Below, piece after piece: positions 10,760 through 21,857 of a stretch of 64,000 nt of DNA. Numbering within the stretch: position 1 is the stretch's first letter; every line of letters begins with the position of its first letter. Source of the stretch: Drosophila miranda. Lineage: Eukaryota > Arthropoda > Insecta > Diptera > Drosophilidae. Made by a program: the position numbers and the translations under genes. The stretch covers positions 24,570,913-24,634,912 of the forward strand of contig NC_046677.1 of NCBI RefSeq assembly GCF_003369915.1. Direction: 5' to 3'. The notes below the pieces were generated by a model that worked only from the letters and a program-made list of their open reading frames with translations, did no database searches and was not told where the DNA came from.

Positions 10760-12098
10760 ATGCGCTGGCTTTACGCCTGTTTTGTTATTATACTGTGCGC
10801 CCTCATATTCTGCGAATATGTGGCCGATTTCGTGGTTCTGCAAAAGTGCAAGTGGCCAGAGATAAAGCGAAAGATGGGAAAGTATGTGGATGATCCGCTG
10901 CGTGCTATGATCATAGCCGATCCCCATTTGCTGGGCCCTCATCGCGGCCACTGGCTGGACCAGTTTTACAGGGAATGGCATATGACCAGAGCGTTCCAGG
11001 CGGCTTCGCGTCTCTTTCAGGTAAGAGGACCCGAGGACGGAGCACAAAATGCCATTGATATATAATATACAGTAGACGCTCGTTAATTAGAACCACTTTG
11101 TAAATTACGTATCTTTCAGCCCGACGTTGTCTTTGTGTTGGGCGACCTGTTCGATGAGGGCGATATGGTCAGCGATAAGCAATTCAAGGAATATGTCTGG
11201 AGGTATTTGCAAATGTTTCGATTACCGCCTGGCATACCGCTAATTAGTATTGTGGGCAATCATGACGTTGGTTTCCATTACAAGTGGGTTATAAATCCAT
11301 TATGTATCCGTAATATGCCTTAATTTCCCTGTTTATATCGTGTAGAATGCATCCCTTCTTCATGTCGCGCTTTCAGAATGATCTAAACTACTCGCTGGTG
11401 CATTTGTACACCATAAAGCAGATTCACTTTGTGATTATCAACTCCATGGCCATGGAGGCCGATGGCTGTATGTTCTGCAATGAGGCAGAATCTGCTCTCA
11501 AGAACATTTCACGCACCCTGCACTGCATGAAGTATCCGGAGGAGGCCGAGTGTGCCCGCACACGTCGACATCCCTATAGCCAACCCATACTGCTTCAGCA
11601 TTTTCCCACTTACCGCATCTCGGATACGATGTGCCAGGAACACGATGCCCCCTTCATTGAGGCCTATCGCGAGCGTTTCCATGTTATTTCCAAGGAATCC
11701 ACAGATATGCTGGGGGAGTTGCTGAAGCCCCGTTTGGCCTTTGCCGGACACTCGCATCACTTTTGTCACAGCGTCAATCGACTGGGGATCGATGAGTATA
11801 CGGTGGCCTCCTTTAGCTGGCGGAATAAGATCAATCCTAGTTTTATGCTGGTGGGTATATACCGATGGCGCATACCGATCTGAAAGGGGTAATCTTTTAC
11901 TGGTTTTACTTTCAGGCCACTTTAACACCCGATGACTATGTGGTTTCCAAGTGCAAAATGCTGCCACAGCAATTTGTTTATAATAGTTACTTGTGTGCCG
12001 GTGTCATCTGCCTTATGGTTATTGCATTACAGCTTATGAAGTCCTTACGCAGGAGCCGCGAACTGGACACAGATCAAAATCATACAAAGCATAACTAG
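10760..12098 (+). CDS. CG8455: Membrane metallophosphoesterase, MPPE1/PGAP5 family
   Basis: Four exons (10760-11020, 11120-11283, 11346-11850, 11916-12098) give 370 aa. The calcineurin-like metal-binding motifs are present in order: ADPHLLG (D-x-H), GDLFDEGD (GDxxD), GNHDVG (GNHD) and GHSHHFCHS (GHxH). A membrane segment sits at residues about 3-22 and another near the C-terminus (LCAGVICLMVIALQLM), followed by a basic and polar cytoplasmic tail. MPPE1/PGAP5 removes an ethanolamine phosphate from the second mannose of GPI anchors in the ER-Golgi, so a GPI-remodelling role is inferred. All catalytic motifs are intact. The start was chosen as the ATG that supplies the first membrane segment. 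The CG number is from remembered synteny. Confidence 0.88.
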
Positions 12099-15000
12099 TT
12101 GTATGCTTAATTAGAAATTTTGGTCTTTCGGAGCAAAGTACAAGAGTCAATCGTCTCTTTTGTGATTTAATGCCTAATTGGGGCTTAGTTCTTAGAATTA
12201 GAAATTTGTTTTTTTTTGGAAATTAACAGACGACGATTTTCATATCATTCCTAGCTGCTTTTTCGCTTATTCTAGAGATATTTCTAATAAAATCGAGTGT
12301 ATGGATCCATATTAATAAATTTTATCTCGGAATACACATAAGCATAAAGGATTGCTGCTCGATCAAATAGAAAAAGGCAGTCTTTATGCAGATTCATCAG
12401 TTCCGTTCCTGTACTTCGATTTGTACTACACTATTTGTACGTTTAGGGTTAAGGTTTAACTACAAACTAGACCAATTACAAAATTGTTTGAATGCAATGT
12501 CGTAAATTTTAGTTTTAGTTTAGGATTTCGGAATAGTTTTTCTTTCCGCCTTCTGAGGGAGATTGCGACCTTCAAAGCACTCTTTGGGTAGAAATCTGCA
12601 ATGGAGAATAATCATTTAAGAACTCTTTATGAAAAACTCTTATTTTTATAGCTACCTATGAATCACTGGTGATATCAGATCCGGATCTAGTCTTCATATC
12701 AGTTGGTTTGGTGACCAGGGAGACGAGAGCACACACCACTATAGCTGTGGCCACACCAATGGGATTTACCCAGTGAAAGGATAGCCGATAGAGGGGAAGC
12801 ACTTGCTCCTGATCCACCGAAGCTGTCTGTGGCATCGTGACATTACCCTCACACCCCTCCACGAAGACGGGCAGCGCCTGGGAACCAAGTTTTCCCGCTG
12901 CGATGGTAAACTGTGTGCCAAAAGTTATCCATCCCGAGATCAGAGCACTGGCTATCCCCCCAACAGCAGTGCCCACGGTATTTGCCCACGGAACTAGCAT
13001 CCCAAGGCTAAAAAGCCCGAAGGTTGCGCACGATGCAATGGCCGTTATCGAGATGGCAATGCCCAGAATTCCACTCAATTTTTCGAGGACAAACACCAAG
13101 GAAACTGCCACAAAGCCTAGGACAATGATCGTAGATTTGACCAATATAGTGAAAATCCTTTCGCTAGGCTCCATCTTGAAGCAGCCTCGCACAATGTCCT
13201 CTAGGACGACTAGGGAAGTGCAGTTCAGCATCACCGAAAGGGAACTCAAAGCAGCTCCAAAAATACCAGCTATAAAGAGTCCTGGTATTCCATAGATGTG
13301 ACCCATTGTCTGGACCACAAAGAGGGGCAACAGTTGATCGTCGTGCTAAGTGAGGATTCAAAGAAGGATTACAAAAATATAACAAACGATTCCCCGATTG
13401 ATCCCTCACCTCAATCAAACCAGAAATCTTTGGATCACAGTCTTTGTACTTCCCAAAGATTATCAAACCCATATAGCAGAGTATAAGGAGAAAGCAAGCT
13501 ACTCCGATGGTAAATATGGCCATCGCCATTCGAGCTTTTTTCAGTGAAGGCAGTGACATGTAGCGCTGCACCATTGTCTGATTCACCGCATTGAAGGAGG
13601 TCCAATAGAAGAAGCCTCCAATGAGCACGCACCAGACAGTGTGACGCACATACGGCGAGGGACTTATGTTGGTGAAAATTATACGACTTTCCAGGCCATC
13701 CCAATCTTTGCAATAATAGGTTGCCAATATAGCCAGCCACGGAGAGGAACATGACCAGTATCTGCCAGGCATCTGTATGGACCACAGCCTTGATGCCGCC
13801 CTAAGGAACGGAATTTTCTAGATTAACAGATGAAGAATAACGAAATCAAAATATCATACCAGTAAAGTATAGAGAACACAAACAACTACAATCACCACCG
13901 ATATGTTATGCAGATTTATGCCTGATACTGTAAAGGTGAGATTAATCAAAGATTAAAGAGGTATTCTCGAAGCTTTTACAGATATATCCCTACCCTGATC
14001 TAGTGCCAAAGATGGCACATAGACAACGAATGGCAAAAATAGGATCTAAAATGGTTTCAATATTAAATACAAGATAATTGAAAGCATCTGTGTGTCTGTA
14101 CCTCATCCAAAACGAACATAAAAGCTGCTATACTTCGTATAGCCGAATGGAAACGCATCCCCAAGTACTGTAAAAATAAACAAAAGAGAAAATTATAATT
14201 AAATTGAGAAGAAATTAATTTAAAACTAATATAAATATACATTTCAACGGAACGAAAAATATATATTTAATAGATATTTTTGTAGAAGATATGGAACATG
14301 TGCTCTCCTAAAGCCATAGTGGGAATTTTCAAGAAAAAAATAATTTAAATTACACAGATTGTAATGATTTCTCAAAAACGAATGGCTCTATAAAAATTGA
14401 AACAACTAAGTTTTAGTCTTAATCATAATGTAAAATCAAATAGATTCTATCTATTATTTCGCTAGGTAGAGAACAATTTCAGTGAGAATTTTCGAAACTA
14501 ATAACATAAAGTTGTTTTACTGCTTTAAAATGTCATATTATAAACTAATTGAATGATTACTAATTATACTGATTCGAATAATAATTCAAATTTCCAGGGA
14601 AGGTTTAAAAAATTGAATATTTTGTGATTTTTATGCAACAGATTAGATGAGTTATTGTAAAAGGTATAAAAAACGTACGCTTGAAAGAAAATTGTGGGAT
14701 TTCTAAGGAACATAATAATATATCAGGTTGTAATAATTTTCTTGAAGGGTACACAAATTTTAGGAGATAATGCACCAGAATTTAAAAAACTTTAAGAAAA
14801 TTATATACAATTGTAGGGATTGTAATGATTGCTTTACAAGTCACAAATGAAATAATTTGTGCAAGTTTAAGAGTCAATAATAATTCGAAATTTCACATTA
14901 CTAACTGAGCTCTTGCTTTCTCTTGCTTATCAGTGGACAGAATCTAACCGAAATACTTTGACTGTAAATCAAACTAATTATGGATATAGTACCTCATAGG

Positions 15001-15770
15001 AAGAGCCGACTCGTAGAGCACAAAACACCGGTAAATAGATATAGACGACTGCAAAACCATGCAAAAGAATTGCGATGGTTATAAACCAATACTGCGTGCC
15101 ATAATAGTAGACTTCTGATGGGGTCCCCAGTATCGTAACGCCCGATATATAGCTGAATATAAAAGTACAGAGATTAAATGGATCATATGGGAAGGGAATC
15201 ATTAAAGTAGGTCTCCCACCTGGCTACCAGACTCATGGCCACGGGTAGTACTTTAAGATTTAGATTTGAAATCTTGCCTTAAATCTTTTGTGTGTACAAA
15301 CTTGTTAATGTCCTATTAAGTAGTATATTGACAGTAGAATGATTGACAGTTCTTCTTGGGGGATAACTAAGTAAGTCAATAGGAAAAAGGGCTGACAAGA
15401 AAGGGAAACTGACTGCAATGTTTCCTTTTTTTGTATTCCAAAAAATACCTTTTTGGGCTTATAAACGCATATATAATTATCTGAGCTCATATATCATATA
15501 TACGAGCATTACCCCGCAATTGAAAACCTTCCCACTGATTCCCACTGTTATTCCCAGCGGGTTTTTGTTCCGTGATGCCATCTTGTAGGATGTATAAGAT
15601 ATAATATAATAATATATAAATGAGGGATAGAAATCGACTGTAACAACCTACCCAACCTAAGAAGCGTCCCATACACGATATAGGTTTGCAATGCCAACAT
15701 CTTTGTAACTTTATAGTATTTGATTATTCTTTTCTTGGAATTTTATTTATAGAACAAGACAGCGGGAACG
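12085..15770. repeat. Tandem duplication unit A (decayed copy)
   Basis: Unit A matches unit B (about 15810-21555) along its length: the 3' flank (AATCGAGTGTATGGATCCAT at about 12291 and 15941), the transporter exons, their introns, and the upstream flank (TTTATAGTATTTGATTATTC at about 15708 against TTTATAGTATTTGATGGTTC near 21515). Unit A lacks the DNA corresponding to exons 1-2, most of exon 3 and the promoter, and is therefore about 2 kb shorter. Confidence 0.85.
12520..15265 (-). pseudogene. SLC5 sodium/solute symporter, 5'-truncated and frameshifted duplicate
   Basis: Homologues of the seven exons after exon 3, plus the 3' part of exon 3, lie in order on the minus strand. They include about 14990-15150 (YISGVTILGTPSE), 14105-14170, 13990-14040, 13860-13925, 13410-13800 and 12650-13330 (LFVVQTMGHIYGIPGLF). 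Compared with the intact copy, the exon at 13410-13800 has an 18-bp in-frame loss and a net 5-bp loss near 13705-13740 that shifts the frame. A 2-bp difference near 12680 brings an early stop at 12656. Exons 1, 2 and the start of exon 3 are missing, as is the promoter region. Splice sites and long stretches of frame survive, so the decay is recent or the fragment is still transcribed. It cannot encode a full 13-helix transporter. Confidence 0.82.
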
Positions 15771-16391
15771 CTGTGAGTCGCAGCTGGGGTCGCGACTCTA
15801 CATTTATAACATGCATAATTAGTTTTATGATTAATTATAAATTTGGTCTTTCGTAGCAAGTTGTTCTTGAAAATTAACAGACGACGATTGTCATATCATT
15901 CCCAGCTGCTTTGGCTTATTCTAGAGATATATCTAATAAAATCGAGTGTATGGATCCATATTTATTGAATTTTATCACAGACGTTATATGCTTGTAAAGT
16001 CACACGGAATACATATGAGGACAAAGGTCTGCTGCTCGATCAAATAGAAAATGCCAAACAAAATTAGAGAATAATGCTTAAAAAACTGGAAAATGGAATA
16101 CAAAAAAACAGAAAAAGAACCTTTCAATAATTCTAAACTATAATACAGATAATATGTACTATACACTATAATATGTAAACGATTATGCATTTAGGAGCTG
16201 TGTCTGTGGGAGGATACTCCTACAGTCATCCCTCTATCTTTATGCAGATTCATCGGTTCCTGTACTTCGGTTTGTACTAGATTATTTCTACGTTTAAGTT
16301 TAAGGTTTAACTACAAACTAGGCCAACAACAAAATTGTTTGAAATACAATGCCACAAAAAGGGTTTAGGACTTTGTTTTGTTTTTTGGCAC
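15266..16391. other. Junction between the two duplicated SLC5 copies
   Basis: The left part corresponds to first-intron and upstream DNA of the intact copy (compare 19670-20050 and 21440-21550). The right part is the 3' flank of copy B and matches 12100-12519. About 15770-15810 (CGGGAACGCTGTGAGTCGCA region) has no counterpart and marks the duplication junction. No gene is seen. Confidence 0.6.
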
Positions 16392-19300
16392 TCAAGTGCT
16401 GCTATTGAGGAGGTTCTTGTGCGCCTGCGCATGGAGATTGCGACCTTGAAAGCAATCTTTCGGTAGGAATCTGTAACGAATAATATTCATTTAAGAACTG
16501 CCAATAAATACAGCTGCTTTTTTAGGTACCTATGAATCACTGGTGATATGACATCAGGATCGAGACTCTTCATCTCCGTTGGTTTGGTCACCAGGGAGAC
16601 GAGAGCACCCACCAGTATCGCTGTAGCCACACCAATGGGATTTATCCAATGATAGGACAGCCGATACAGGGGAAACACTTGCTCCTCATCCACCCAAATG
16701 TTCTGTGGCATCGTGACATTACCCACACATCCCTCCACGGAGATGGGTAGCTTCTGGGAATTGAGTTCCCCCGCTGCGATGGTAAACTGTGTGCCGAAGG
16801 AAATCCATCCCGCGAGAAGAGCACTGGCTATCCCTCCAACAGCAGTGCCCACTGTATTTGCCCAGGGAACGAGCATCCCAAGCGTAAACAGACCGAAGGT
16901 TGTGCCCGCTGCAATGGCCGTCATTGAGGTGCAAATGCTCAAAATTCCACTCAGCTGTTCGAGGACAAACACCAAGGAAATTGCCACAAAGCCTAGGACA
17001 ATGATCGTTGATTTGACCAATATAGTGGAGGCCCTTTCGCTGGGCTTCATCTTGAAGCAGCCTCGCACAATATCCTCAAGGATGACCAGGGAAGTGGAGT
17101 TTAGCACCACAGAAAGGGAGCTCAAAGCAGCTCCAAAAATACCAGCTATAAACAGTCCTGGCATTCCATAGATGTGACCCACACTTTGAACCACAAAGAG
17201 GGGCAAAAGTTGATCGTCGTGCTAAAGGATAAGACAAATAAGGATTAGAAAATATAACTTAAATGATTCCTCGATGGATTTCGCACCGTTATCAAACCAG
17301 AACTCAGTGGATCGCAGTCCTTGTACATCTCAAAGATCAGTAGACCCACATAGCAGCATACAGAGACAAAGGCAGCCACTCCGATGGTAAATATGGCCAT
17401 CGAAGCACGAGCCTTTTTCAGCGAAGGCAGTGACATGTAGCGCTGCACCATAGTCTGGTTCACCGCGTTGAAGGATGTCCAATACGAAAAGCCACCAATG
17501 AGCACGCTCCAAACAGTGTGCCGCACATACGGCGAGGGATTCGTGTTGGTAAAGATCAGACGACCTCCCTTCGAGGCATCATTGAACAGGGCATCCCAAC
17601 CGTCGGCATAATAGGTGGCCAAAACAGCTACAGCCAGAACGGAGAGGAACATGACCAGCACCTGCCAGGCATCTGTATGGACCACTGCCTTGATGCCGCC
17701 CTAAGGAAACGAATTTTGGAGATTAGAAAATAGAAAGTAACGAAAAAAAATCAAAATATCTTACCACGAAAGTATAGAAAACGCAAACAACTACGATCAC
17801 CACTGCAATGACATGCAGATTAATTCCAGATACTGTAAAGGTGCGATAAAGATGCGATTAATCAAAGATAAAGAGCCATTCCCGCAGATTTTGAATATAT
17901 ATCCTTACCCTGATTCAATGCCAAAGCTGGCACATAGACAATGAAAGGCAAAAACAGGATCTAAAAGGGGGTTAATATTACATAAAAGATAATTCAAGGA
18001 ATCACGATGTCTTCTGTACCTCATCCAAAATGAACATAAAAGATGCTATGCTTCGTATAACCGAATGGAAACGCATCTCCAGGTACTGTAAAAGTAAAGA
18101 CATGAGAAAATTATAATAAAATAGAGCAGAAAATAATGTAAAATTATATAACAATTATTGTTTTAAAATCTATAAACCATATATATCTATAAATAATTTT
18201 AGAGCGATTTAGATATATTTTAAGGAAGATCCACATCCAACAATTTTAATTGTGATAACTTAATAGAGGAAGAGTCAGTACAAAGACTAGTTTAAAAAAC
18301 AAGTTTATGAAAAACACACGCTTGAAAGGAAATAATTTTGAATTCTTTGGGAGAAAATAATATATCAGTATCTAATAATTAAAATACTTAATATTTTGTA
18401 TATACAATTGCAGAGATTCTAATGATAGTTCTAAAAATCACAAATGGAATAAATTGTGCGACTTTTAGAGTCAAGAATTATTTGAAATTTCACATCACGA
18501 ACTGAGCTTTGTAAGGGAAAGTATCATATGTATGTATGTATCTAATTATACAGATTACAATGCGAGCACCTGCATGGTTAAAGGAATACTATTGTAATAC
18601 TACCTCTGTGATTGCCTGGCAATCAACGCTAACCATAAGCCAGTGTCCAGTGTTCAGTTTCATTGACGTGCATGCAAGCCCAAAACCCAGTCATGTGGAG
18701 AGAATTTCACTGTTCTTTAGGAAGTAATTGGTCTAGGGCACAAACAAACAAACAAACAAACAACAAAGTGTTTCGGACAGTTGTCAAGTGGCGGAAAAAG
18801 CGACTTTGTAATTAATCATATCGGAGACCCATTGAGACGACGACGCTATGCGGACGCAACAAGTGGCCGAGAGCAAAGTCCAGATAGAAGCCTGGAACAA
18901 TCTGAAACGGTCTTTAGCTTTTCAGTTAATTGAAATGCCGTCGTTTCCCCCATCGATTGTAGACAATAATATGGGGAAACAGAACAGAGTACGAGCAACA
19001 TATGTCACACTACTAATGAGTATTTTCTCTTGCTTATCAGTGGACAGAACTTTACCGAAATACTTCCACAGTAAATCAAATTATTTATGGATATAGTACC
19101 TCATAGGAAGAGCCGACTTGTAGCGCACAAAACACCGGTATATAGATATATGATACAGCAATACCCTGCAGAACAATTGCGATGGCTATAAACCAATACT
19201 GCGTGCCATAATTGTAGATTTCTGATGTCGTCCCCAGTATCGTAACGCCCGATATATAACTGGAAATAAGGGACAGAGATTAGATGGATTATGTGGGAAG

Positions 19301-20392
19301 GGAAATATTAAAGTAAGCGTCTCACCTGGCTATCAGACTCATGGCCACGGGGAATACTTTGAGATTCCGTGATCCAAGCAGATACTCGCTCATTTTTTCC
19401 GAACCGAAATCATGTTTTCTTCGCACCACTGGCGTTGTTGTAGGCAAAGTGGGTTCCGTATCCTCTAGCTTCGGTTTACTCTTCCTATAATTAGTGATTC
19501 CGGTTACCAATCTATGAGGATGTATGGGTCGTTACTCACTTGATGCATCCAAAATATATGCCAGTAGTTGTGGAGAGCACAATCATGCCCAGGAATACTA
19601 TATAGTCAATGGTGCCGAATCTGTAGCTGTTTGTAGCATTGTTCCTCTCCAACTGCAATAAAAGTGTTGTTTGTTATTTCATATGGGGGTGCTATTATAA
19701 CTGCAATTCGAGATCTTGCTTTATTTCCTTTGTGTGTACAAGTGCGCGAAATGGAGATAAAACTTTCCAGACAAATGATAATAGGATAACTGATATGGCT
19801 TACGGAGGGGCTATATCTTTAAGGGGGGTTATCTAGAAAGAGGTTGAGGTTTGAGCAGAATAAGAGATGCTCTGTCTATTTTAGGGAACAATGGTTTCAT
19901 TTTGGAATACATCGGAAGTTCTTTCCCTGAGTTCCCAAAATCTTTTTGGGCTTATAATATACCCATATATGTATATGTATATCTAACTGAACTCTTATAT
20001 GCACGAGTATTAACCCCAATTGAAAACCTTATCACAGATTCTGGGCTAAATTTGAGTCATTCATTCCCCCGACAAAAACCTCAAAATTAAGAACTTTTGT
20101 CTATAAGTCCTAACAGCCCCATGAGTCTGCTCAATAATGTCCAACACACGGTTGGAGCCCAATCTCAGAGACTTTAACCTTTTACGCAATGCCCAGCAGC
20201 ATTATCGCTTATGGACTTTGTAACAGATGCCCTCGACTCCGTCTCTCGTCTCCGTCTATCTCCCTTTTTGGCTGGCTGATACACAACGACAGACAACAAC
20301 ACACGGGTTTTGTTTTGCATATTTCCGAATTCAGATTTTGTATTTCGGGGCTCTGATTAAAGGTGTGCGCGGGAGATACGTACCGCTTCCAT
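16392..20392 (-). CDS. CG8451: SLC5 family sodium-coupled solute symporter (SMVT/SMCT-like)
   Basis: Ten exons on the minus strand: 20384-20392, 19540-19652, 19326-19484, 19100-19259, 18020-18085, 17909-17960, 17765-17832, 17287-17700, 16530-17221 and 16392-16470, giving 603 aa. The first exon encodes only Met-Glu-Ala. SLC5 landmarks are FGTIDYIVFLGMIVLS (helix 1), MSLIASYISGVTILG, FVGGIKAVVHTDAWQ, YWTSFNAVNQTMVQRY and GIFGAALSSLSVVLNSTS (the sodium-site serines). The family couples inward sodium flow to uptake of monocarboxylates, iodide or vitamins across the plasma membrane; the substrate cannot be read from the sequence. The length equals the usual 600 or so residues. It is the intact member of a tandem pair whose partner is decayed. 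The CG number is from remembered synteny. Confidence 0.88.
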
Positions 20393-21857
20393 GGTGCTTC
20401 TGCTACCGGTAACGATAGGTAGGTGGTTGGGGGTGTACTCGAAGCTTTCGGGAACTGGAACTGGAGCAAACCAAAAAAACGCCGCTACAACAGCAACAGA
20501 AATGTGCGTCGCTTACGAATTTGAACAACAAAACAAATTCACGATAAAACACTAACACACAACGTAATGTGTCGGAAAAAAGGGTCGTCCGGTTACCGTT
20601 TCGGAATGTCTCTATGTTGGCAGGGTTTCGAAAATACACATTACAGCACTCCCGCACGCAATAAATCACACAAAAATGGAACGCTCGACGAGGAAATTGA
20701 AAGTGAAATGAAAGTTCATACGGCACATTCTATGCGTTTGCGATTTCGCTGATTCTTTGGAAGCCAGGTCAAAAAAAGAAATAAAAAATTCCATACACAT
20801 TGAGAGCAACGCACGAACAACCCGAATCCACTTTGGTTACCGAACTGCCTCCGATGGCTGGGAGGGCCAGCTGTTAAATATAACAGCAAATATACACGCA
20901 AAAGCTCCCCCTCTCTCCCACCCAACACCACGAGAGATAGTGAGAGTGGCTGAGAGAAAGCTTCGTGTGAGTTTTAATCAGCTCTATGTCACACTCTCTC
21001 TCTCTCTCTCTCTATTAATGGCCATGCAAGTCTGTTGGTCATCAGACCGATCCGCGTATGACAGCAGGGGTTAGGGGGACTCAAGGGGTTTGAGGGGGGT
21101 GGATTGAACGGATATGGGAACGGTTATAACCATAAAGTTTTCTTTGCTTTAGTTAAAAGCATCCTCTGCCGTATTTGAGCTTCGCTGCGAGAGATGTTTT
21201 GATGTTAAAAGCTACGTAAGTTAACGGGTTTTTTGCCTGCAAAGGGATTTTGCCATTTCCTAGGTTTTATACCCGGTACTCGAAGTATAGAGTTATAGTA
21301 TATTTGGTGAAAGTGGATGTGTGTAACACCCAGAAGGAAGCGTTTCCGACGCCATTATGATTAAAGCTTGTTTTAGATAATATTCTTCAAATTGGAAAGG
21401 TTGGAAGGACGAAGGTTGGAATTGGAAGGACGGACAGAAATGGACAGGAATAACCTGCCCACCTATAAACACATGTGTGTATGGGTTCGCAATGTCCTAC
21501 ATCTTTGCCATTTTATAGTATTTGATGGTTCTTTCTTGGAATATCAGTTATGAAAAAAGACAGTCAATCGATAGCGCCGGCTGAGGGCATGAGTAAACTA
21601 GCACTATTTCGAAAGAGCAACCACAACAAACGATTGCACAATTGTCAATGGCAGACGTGTGTTGCCCATTTCCATCTTTGGCCCGTATTTACATTTCCAT
21701 TGTTGCGGGCCGAATCTAATTGGATTAAAGAAAAACCTCACGCCGACCGACCCGGCCCAGCAGCAGTCACAAGGGGAACACGCAGCGGGCCTGATGGCGT
21801 GGCGGATCCAGAAGTAGAGCTGAAACTAACAGGGATAGTTTTGTTCGAGCCAAAGCC
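20393..21857. other. Divergent promoter region between the SLC5 gene and the TRIM45-like gene
   Basis: About 1.46 kb separate the minus-strand SLC5 start (20392) from the plus-strand TRIM45-like start (21858). It contains a TC microsatellite at about 20994-21013, an INE-1 fragment at 21268-21360, and the upstream end of the duplication at about 21555. No additional gene is supported. Confidence 0.5.
21268..21360 (+). mobile_element. INE-1/DINE-1 fragment (5' end only)
   Basis: The fragment opens with TATACCCGGTACTCGAAGTA and continues with GTGAAAGTGGATGTGTGTAA and GAAGGAAGCGTTTCCGACGC, the first 90 or so bases of INE-1. It stops before the GTCY run. Confidence 0.75.

Larger units (their letters stand above)
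15810..21555. repeat. Tandem duplication unit B (intact copy)
   Basis: This is the complete unit: 3' flank, ten transporter exons, promoter and upstream flank. Relative to unit A it has about 500 bp extra in one intron (about 18514-19025, including a CAAA tetranucleotide run at 18741-18762), which is either an insertion here or a deletion in A. Confidence 0.8.

Noticed and set aside
12656-13330. SLC5 copy A as a functional transporter
   Set aside because: Although this exon is open, the copy lacks the first exons and promoter and carries a net 5-bp frameshift in the preceding exon.
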